64,000 nt of DNA from Bosea sp. OAE506 (lineage in GTDB: Bacteria; Pseudomonadota; Alphaproteobacteria; Rhizobiales; Beijerinckiaceae): assembly GCF_040546595.1 (NCBI RefSeq), contig NZ_JBEPOB010000001.1, forward strand, positions 1,055,001 through 1,119,000, written 5' to 3'. This document shows, in pieces, positions 62,749 through 64,000 of this stretch. The notes under the pieces were generated by a model, which was given only the letters and a program-made list of their open reading frames with translations, was not told the DNA's origin and ran no database searches. Numbering within the stretch: the stretch's first letter is position 1; each line of letters starts with the position of its first letter. Position numbers and translations under genes: made by a program.

Positions 62749-64000
62749 TCAGCCGCGGAACAGCGAGAGGATGCTCTGGCTGCCGGAGTTGGCGATCGAC
62801 AGCGCCTGGATGCCGAGCTGCTGCTGCGTCTGCAGCGCCTGGAGGCGGGTCGATTCGGCGTTCATGTCGGCATCGACGAGCTGGCCGATACCGCGATCGA
62901 GCGAGTCCTTCAGGGCCTTCACGAAGTCCTGCTGCAGGCCGATGCGGTTCTTGATGGCACCGAGATTGGTGGCGGCATCGGTGATCGTGCCCAGGGCGTC
63001 GTCGACGGCCGAGATGTAGGTCTCGAGCTTGGCGAGGTCCGTGGCGTTGTCGGTCAGCTTGGCGATGTCGATGTCGGCGACGGAGAAGGTCTCCCAGGCG
63101 GTGCCGGTATAGGCATCGTAGGTCTTGTCCAGGATGCCCTTGTTGCTGTCGACCGGGGTGGCCAGCGCCGTCAGCGTCACCGCCGCGCCGAGACCGGCGA
63201 CGCTGGCGTCGATCACGACGTTCGCATCGTTGCGGCTCTTGAAGGCGAGGGCGTCACCGGCGGCATTGATGCCGACCGACAGACCCTCGACGCCGAGCTT
63301 GTTGATCTCCTTGGCGATGTCCTTCAGCGAGGTGCCGGCGGCGACCGCGATGTTGAGGGCCGGAGCTGCGCCGACGGTGACAGTGATGTTGCCGCCGACG
63401 TCGAGCAGGGGATCGCGGGCCGCGGTGGTGACCGTCGGGAAGGTCTGCGCCGCATAGGCCGTGTCGAGGTTCGCGTCGTAGAGCTTGATCGCGTTCAGAT
63501 CGACGGTGACGGTGTCGACCTGGACCTGGCCGCCGGCGCGGGAGAAGGACGAGACGACCGACTTCGTGGCGTTGTAGCTCGACGCCGTCGAGTCGACCGA
63601 GATCCAGTTCTCGCCGTTGAACACCGCGGAGTCCGCCGTGTTCTTGAGCTGGCTCTGGAGCTCCTTGATCTCGCTCTGGATCTTGTCGCGGTCGACGCCG
63701 GGGGTGCGGGCCGCGACGAGCTTGGCCTTGATCTCCGAGACGACTTCGACCGTGCCGTTCAGGCCGGTATACATCGTGTCGATGGTCGCGGCGCCGAGGC
63801 CGAGAGCGTCCTGCACCGCGCCGAGCGCCTTGTTGTCCGAACGCATCGTCGTGGCGATCGACCAGTAGGCGGCGTTGTCGGAGGCGGTCGAGACGCGCTG
63901 GCCGGTGGCGATGCGGTTCTGCGACTGGGCGAGGTTCTTGTTGGTCTGCGTCAGCGTCTGCAGCGCAGTCATCGCGGAGGTGTTGGTGAGCAGGCTGGTC
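62749..64000 (-). CDS. Flagellin, 5'-truncated by window edge
   Basis: The subunit of the flagellar filament. The frame stays open to the edge of the window with TSLLTNTSAMTALQTL, so the N-terminus is cut a few residues before the usual start. The conserved N-terminal helices (NLAQSQNRIATGQRVSTASDNAAYWSI) and C-terminal helices (LGAIKNRIGLQQDFVKALKDSLDRGIGQLVDADMNAESTRLQALQTQQQLGIQALSIANSGSQSILSLFRG) bracket a variable Thr/Ala-rich centre. About 417 codons are visible. Exported by the type III apparatus. Alphaproteobacteria often carry several copies; only one lies here. Confidence 0.95.
   Translation of the reverse strand, partial: TSLLTNTSAMTALQTLTQTNKNLAQSQNRIATGQRVSTASDNAAYWSIATTMRSDNKALGAVQDALGLGAATIDTMYTGLNGTVEVVSEIKAKLVAARTPGVDRDKIQSEIKELQSQLKNTADSAVFNGENWISVDSTASSYNATKSVVSSFSRAGGQVQVDTVTVDLNAIKLYDANLDTAYAAQTFPTVTTAARDPLLDVGGNITVTVGAAPALNIAVAAGTSLKDIAKEINKLGVEGLSVGINAAGDALAFKSRNDANVVIDASVAGLGAAVTLTALATPVDSNKGILDKTYDAYTGTAWETFSVADIDIAKLTDNATDLAKLETYISAVDDALGTITDAATNLGAIKNRIGLQQDFVKALKDSLDRGIGQLVDADMNAESTRLQALQTQQQLGIQALSIANSGSQSILSLFRG

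Overview
The window is one contiguous piece of a high-GC alphaproteobacterial chromosome, most likely from the Hyphomicrobiales (Rhizobiales). The evidence is gene content: MotC next to MotB, a CarD - FdxA - S4 protein - Suv3-like helicase block, htpX beside an SDHAF4/DUF1674 gene, an rsmB - heparinase - purH row, and DUF2939 and DUF6894 proteins. A Bosea-like genus would fit, but that is a guess from general familiarity and was not tested. Both ends are cut inside genes: a DUF72 protein on the left and a flagellin on the right.

Layout. 1-7.4 kb is housekeeping: DUF72, a YbaK-type deacylase, purH, heparinase II/III-like, rsmB, htpX and SDHAF4. 7.5-8.3 kb is a lone FkbM-like protein. 8.3-16.0 kb is a sugar or nucleoside catabolic operon: GntR regulator, FGGY kinase, BtpA-family protein, SDR, a ribose-type ABC transporter whose permease gene carries a frameshift, and a nucleoside hydrolase. 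16.5-24.0 kb is a long leftward gene row for metal or oxyanion uptake. It holds tungstate transporter genes (tupB frameshifted, tupC, tupA), an orphan ModA-like binding protein, a TrmO-like tRNA methyltransferase and a FecBCD-type transporter. A divergent HTH plus substrate-binding-domain regulator faces it across a palindrome. 24.0-27.5 kb has a DSD1-type PLP enzyme, an MsbA-like exporter and an orphan HisE, followed by tRNA-Arg(ACG). 27.9-35.9 kb is a LacI-controlled alpha-glucoside-type operon: regulator, perfect operator, four ABC genes and a GH31 glycosidase.

35.9-38.7 kb holds LysR, a PNPOx-like protein, a Crp/Fnr regulator and a DUF6894 protein. 38.7-40.7 kb is a gene-poor stretch that ends in the decayed C-terminus of a tyrosine integrase abutting the 3' end of tRNA-Arg(CCT), so it looks like the scar of an integrated element. 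40.8-44.1 kb encodes three exported proteins: SNase-like, M48 lipoprotein protease and dienelactone hydrolase-like. 44.2-49.5 kb is the CarD/FdxA/S4/helicase block. 49.8-53.4 kb has an alpha/beta hydrolase, a MerR regulator, an XRE-cupin regulator and a class III aminotransferase. 53.4-56.0 kb is a MaoC-Pta fusion plus ackA behind an FNR/FixK-like box. 56.1-64.0 kb is a tightly overlapped flagellar operon (fliF, fliH, motB, motC, fliK, lytic transglycosylase), preceded by a flagellin gene with its own terminator.

No CRISPR array, complete insertion sequence or prophage was seen. The best candidates for new biology are the mixed tungstate/ModA/TrmO/FecBCD locus, the BtpA-FGGY-SDR-nucleoside hydrolase operon, and several well-formed inverted repeats in promoter regions. 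Both ABC permease frameshifts are single extra bases and need read-level checking before any claim of gene loss.
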